Shown piece by piece: positions 6,433 through 9,011 of a DNA stretch of 9,011 bases. The translations under genes were made by a program, and so were the position numbers. The stretch lies in the NCBI GenBank assembly GCA_903889845.1, contig CAISZB010000096.1, positions 1-9,011 of the forward strand, given 5' to 3'. The stretch's first letter is position 1. Every line of letters starts with the position of its first letter. Origin of the DNA: an uncultured Verrucomicrobium sp. (GTDB taxonomy: Bacteria > Verrucomicrobiota > Verrucomicrobiia > Methylacidiphilales > GAS474). The notes under the pieces were generated by a model, which saw only the letters and a program-made list of their open reading frames with translations, was not told where the DNA came from and searched no databases.

Positions 6433-8217
6433 CTAAATCGCCCTCGCCACCAGAAAATCGGCAAGCCCCTGCCACAGGTAGAGGTTCGCCGGGATCCACC
6501 ACTTCCAGAACGCCGCCCCGCGCCGGTCGGTCGAGGCCAGCTCCCAATGGAAGGCGAGGGTCAGGGGGAGGCCGACGCGGAGGGCCGAGGGGGTCCGCCC
6601 GTCCCAGACGGCGTCGCCGAAGCAGGCGAGGAGGACGACGAAGGGAAGTCCCATCCGCCAGGCCGCCGAGTCGGGCCGGGGATGGCGGAGGAGGAAGCAG
6701 GCCTGGGTCAGGAGGGAGGCGATGGCCAGGAGGGCCTGGAGGTGGTCGGGGTTCCCGAGGCCGCCGTCGCCGCCGCCGCCAAAGCAGGCGAGGAGTTGCC
6801 GGAGGAGCGCGGCGAGGGGCCAGCCGAGGGTTTTTTCCGTGCCGGTGCCCAGCGTGGAGACCTGGCCCGGAGGGGCGGGGAAGCGGTGGTGGACGTAGGC
6901 GTACCAGCCCCCGATGGCGGCGAGCGCGAGGCCGAGGCCGATCCAGAAGGAGGGGGCGGTCTTTCCTTTTTCCCCCGTTTTCCCGCGCCACAGGACGGTC
7001 AGCAGACCGGCGCCGAGGGAGGAGGTTTCCCGCGCCAGGCAGGCGGCGCCCCAGGCGAGGGGGGCCTGCCAGCCGGGCCGGGGGGAACGGAGGGCGAGGA
7101 GGGCGGCGGCGAGGCAGACCGTGGTCGGGAGGTCGACGAGGGCGCGGCGGACCGATTCGAGGGTGCCCGTGGCCAGCAGGACACCGACGAGGATCGCCCC
7201 CTGCTCGACGGAGGCCTTCGGGAAGGCCCGCAGCAGGAGGGCGAGGAGGAGGAGCCAGAACGGGAGGTTGAGGAGGGCGAAGGCCTGGACGATCGCGGCC
7301 GGGTGGCCGAGGCCCCCGATCCAGGCGAGGGCGGGCAGGAGGATGCGCTTCGCCCGGTAGGTCGGCCCGCCGAGGGCGGCGGCGAGGTCCCGGTTCTCTT
7401 CCAGCAGGGGATCGAGGGCGATCTGGATGTATCCGGCGGAGTCGTAGCCGGAGAAGGAGTTGACCTTGAAATCGACCTGTCGGGCCCGTTCGGTCGTGTG
7501 GTCGTAGGCGTAGGCGCCCATGTCGATCAGGCCGCTGAAGCCGTACGTGTGGCCGCGCGGGCCGCGGGCGCCGTCGTAGCGGAGGAGGCAGCCCCAGAGG
7601 ATTAAAGCGAAAAGGGCGGCGGGCAGGAGGCGGCGCCAGGCGAGGGTGGCGAAGCGGTCCGGCCCCAGACGCTTCCGCAACGCGATCCCGGCGGCGAAAA
7701 GGGCGAAGCCGAGGGCGAGGGCGCGGCAGAGGAAGACGGCCTGCCGCCGGGCGTAGTAGCGGGGGTCGAGGGGGCGGACGGAGAGGGAGGCGAAGCGGGG
7801 ACGGCCGTCCGGGTGGCTCGACCAATCGAGGACGAGGCGCTGGGGCGCGGCGGAGGGAGGGTGCAGGGTGCCCTGCCAGGCGACGGGGCCGGGGCCGCTC
7901 TGGACTTCGAGGGGGCGGGAGCGCCGCCCGGAGGCGTCCTCAAGCCACGCCTGCATCCGCTGGTGCCCGGAGACGGAGACGGCGAGGCGGGAAAGGGAGG
8001 CGGCGGGGCCGGGAGGGAAGAGGGGACTCCGCCAGGCGGTTTCTCCGGCGGCGGGGGCGGGGAGGTCGCTTCCCTGTTCGAAGAGGGGGGCGGTCAGGAA
8101 CGGGGCGATCTCGGGGAGGCGGAGGAACCCGAAGGCGGCGAGGAGGAGCAGGGAGGCGAATGAGAGGAGGAGCGGGAGCGGAAGCCGAAGGAGTCCCGCC
8201 CGGTCATGGCTTTGCAT
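6433..8217 (-). CDS. Polytopic membrane protein, AZOBR_p60025-like cell-surface glycopolymer family
   Basis: The 594-residue protein has a membrane helix at about 10-31 and a predicted extracytoplasmic beta-rich region at about 40-150. Many hydrophobic helices follow (about 160-180, 195-212, 294-330, 337-352, 361-377, 425-442, 495-510, 522-535). The best recognised segment is FSGYDSAGYIQIALDPLL (255-272), then PTYRAKRILLPALAWIGGLG (285-304) and LARETSSLGAG (394-404). I recall this pattern from AZOBR_p60025-type proteins, where the usual YDGQFYY is here YDSAGYI. Those proteins are multi-spanning, look like glycosyltransferases that use lipid-linked sugars, and are tied to surface polysaccharide formation. 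Activity here is inference. The ATG at 8217 lies inside the end of the upstream gene (14-bp overlap), so translation is probably coupled. The N-terminal extracytoplasmic domain is unusual and I do not recognise it. Confidence 0.75.
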   Translation of the reverse strand: MQSHDRAGLLRLPLPLLLSFASLLLLAAFGFLRLPEIAPFLTAPLFEQGSDLPAPAAGETAWRSPLFPPGPAASLSRLAVSVSGHQRMQAWLEDASGRRSRPLEVQSGPGPVAWQGTLHPPSAAPQRLVLDWSSHPDGRPRFASLSVRPLDPRYYARRQAVFLCRALALGFALFAAGIALRKRLGPDRFATLAWRRLLPAALFALILWGCLLRYDGARGPRGHTYGFSGLIDMGAYAYDHTTERARQVDFKVNSFSGYDSAGYIQIALDPLLEENRDLAAALGGPTYRAKRILLPALAWIGGLGHPAAIVQAFALLNLPFWLLLLALLLRAFPKASVEQGAILVGVLLATGTLESVRRALVDLPTTVCLAAALLALRSPRPGWQAPLAWGAACLARETSSLGAGLLTVLWRGKTGEKGKTAPSFWIGLGLALAAIGGWYAYVHHRFPAPPGQVSTLGTGTEKTLGWPLAALLRQLLACFGGGGDGGLGNPDHLQALLAIASLLTQACFLLRHPRPDSAAWRMGLPFVVLLACFGDAVWDGRTPSALRVGLPLTLAFHWELASTDRRGAAFWKWWIPANLYLWQGLADFLVARAI

Positions 8218-8776
8218 CGGAGGAGGGAAGGAGGGCTTTGGTGACGACGCCGTAGAGGTCGTCGATTTTCTGGAGGTCCTCCCAATAGTGGAGGACGCGG
8301 CCCTCTCTCCCGAAGACGGTGACGCGGAGGAGGTCGTCGTCGGTGTTCCAGGAGAGGGCGTCGATGAGTTTGCCGTCGAAGTCGGGGATCGCGACGGCGT
8401 CCCGCCGGGGGTCGCCGGGGTTGCCGTTCTTCCGGTAGAAGGGGATGAGGCGCTTCGATTCGTCGTCGAGGTTGTGGCGGATCTGGCTTTTGACGAAGTC
8501 GGGGACGATCCCGGCGAGGGAGTCGTGGAGGTCGATGACGACGATCAGGCGGAAGTCTTTCCGGCCCCGGTAGGGGTCGAGGATCGCCCCGGCCTTCCGC
8601 GTCCGGTCCTGGGTGTCGGGGGAGGAACTGAGGACGGCGGTGACGGCGTCCTTCGCGTTGAGGACGGCGGGATGGCCGTCGGCATCGACGGCATGGATGG
8701 GGGAGGGAGAGACGGCGAAGGCGGCGGGCGCCAAGGCGAGGAGACCCAAAAGAAAAAAGAGGAGACGGGCGGGCAT
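8204..8776 (-). CDS. Small secreted protein, thioredoxin-fold-like without cysteines
   Basis: The 190-residue protein begins MPARLLFFLLGLLALAPAAFA, a clear signal peptide with cleavage likely after Ala21, so it is periplasmic or secreted. The mature part has strand-helix-strand spacing like thioredoxin/peroxiredoxin-type or YtfJ-type folds: VTAVLSSS (45-52), a helix, FRLIVVIDLHD (75-85), a long helix, AVAIPDFDG (127-135) and LLRVTVFGREGRVLHYWEDL (149-168). There is no cysteine anywhere, so thiol chemistry is excluded. The fold call is by eye and weak. The start at 8776 is preferred because the longer frame to 8905 runs through the inverted-repeat element. Its 3' end overlaps the membrane-protein gene by 14 bp, so the two are made together and may act together at the cell envelope. 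Confidence 0.7.
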   Translation of the reverse strand: MPARLLFFLLGLLALAPAAFAVSPSPIHAVDADGHPAVLNAKDAVTAVLSSSPDTQDRTRKAGAILDPYRGRKDFRLIVVIDLHDSLAGIVPDFVKSQIRHNLDDESKRLIPFYRKNGNPGDPRRDAVAIPDFDGKLIDALSWNTDDDLLRVTVFGREGRVLHYWEDLQKIDDLYGVVTKALLPSSDAKP

Positions 8777-8828
8777 GGGGACGGCGGTAAGGCGTTTTAG
8801 GGTCTGGCTACGAATTCCGGCGGGTCGC

Positions 8829-8930
8829 GTTGGCCTGAAAAAGCTTTCCATCAAGGCGCGAGCGGCGCGGTGTGTCCGTTGCGACACATAAGCCGCGAGC
8901 AACACCGAGGGAAAGCCTTTTCAGGCCAAC
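8829..8930. repeat. 102-bp element bounded by 21-nt inverted arms, with nested hairpins
   Basis: The arms at 8829-8849 and 8910-8930 are inverted copies with 20 of 21 positions matching. The single difference (8842 against 8917) is A opposite C on the plus strand but becomes a G-U pair in minus-strand RNA, so leftward RNA could form an unbroken 21-bp stem. Inside are GCGGC/GCCGC (8862-8866 and 8892-8896) and TGTGTC/GACACA (8871-8876 and 8883-8888) around a six-base loop. CGCGAGC occurs twice as a direct repeat (8857-8863, 8894-8900). It sits 53 nt upstream of the secreted-protein ATG. No T-tract follows in either direction, and I see no target-site duplication. It could be a palindromic mobile repeat, a recombination site or a structured leader. 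Confidence 0.7.
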
Positions 8931-9011
8931 CCTTCGGGCCGGAGTTCTACACCCCACCCCCGTTGTTACTCGTTCCTTGCGTATCATAAAGATATGCGGC
9001 GTCTCTCGCGC

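Noticed and set aside
6214..7605. 463-codon open frame on the plus strand
   Set aside because: It runs through repeat copy 2 and then antisense to the membrane protein; acidic, glycine-rich shadow composition.
8777..8905. 43-codon N-terminal extension of the small secreted protein
   Set aside because: It would hide the signal peptide and translate through one arm and the interior of the inverted-repeat element.
8829..8930. Integron attC site
   Set aside because: The GTTGGCC/GGCCAAC ends loosely recall attC ends, but the arms are nearly perfect over 21 nt, without the usual spacer and extrahelical bases, and no integrase or cassette array is present.

Overview
The window is about 9 kb of high-GC bacterial chromosome with eight protein genes, one of them cut by the left edge. 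The organism is most likely a Gram-negative heterotroph. I lean towards Verrucomicrobiota or another PVC lineage, because of the isomerase/aldolase/AraC sugar cluster, the AZOBR_p60025-like membrane protein, the secreted carbohydrate-binding-like protein and the near absence of Shine-Dalgarno sites. That placement is inference; no rRNA or marker gene is present. GC-rich codon use creates long open frames on the wrong strand almost everywhere, and these are not genes. I saw no tRNA, rRNA, CRISPR array, transposase or phage gene.

Left end (1-1173): the N-terminus of an FAD-dependent oxidoreductase points left. A 413-bp intergenic stretch follows, holding several hairpins and one copy of a diverged repeat. 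A good sigma-70-type promoter then leads to a small secreted protein of unknown function that looks like a carbohydrate-binding beta-sandwich.

Sugar block (1193-4638): a class II aldolase and an L-fucose isomerase-family protein form a tight leftward pair. An AraC-family regulator is transcribed divergently from them. This is the layout of a deoxy-sugar catabolic operon (L-fucose, D-arabinose or L-rhamnose type) with its local regulator, but no sugar kinase or transporter is in view. The 136-bp divergent spacer has a direct repeat with the 21-bp period typical of AraC half-sites. A strong bidirectional terminator ends the AraC gene and also serves the convergent phosphate transporter gene.

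Right half (4691-9011): this contains a PitA-like low-affinity phosphate transporter, the only gene here with a clear Shine-Dalgarno site. Upstream of it is a 236-bp spacer with the second copy of the diverged repeat. Next is a two-gene leftward unit whose reading frames overlap: a small secreted, cysteine-free, thioredoxin-fold-like protein followed by a large polytopic membrane protein resembling AZOBR_p60025-type cell-surface glycopolymer proteins. Upstream of that unit is an element of about 102 bp bounded by 21-nt inverted arms.

The least explained signals are non-coding. The first is the repeat pair at about 306-413 and 6315-6420, whose terminal hairpin shows two compensatory base-pair changes. 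The second is the inverted-arm element at 8829-8930. Both repeat copies lie 100-140 nt upstream of a leftward gene, in the same orientation.
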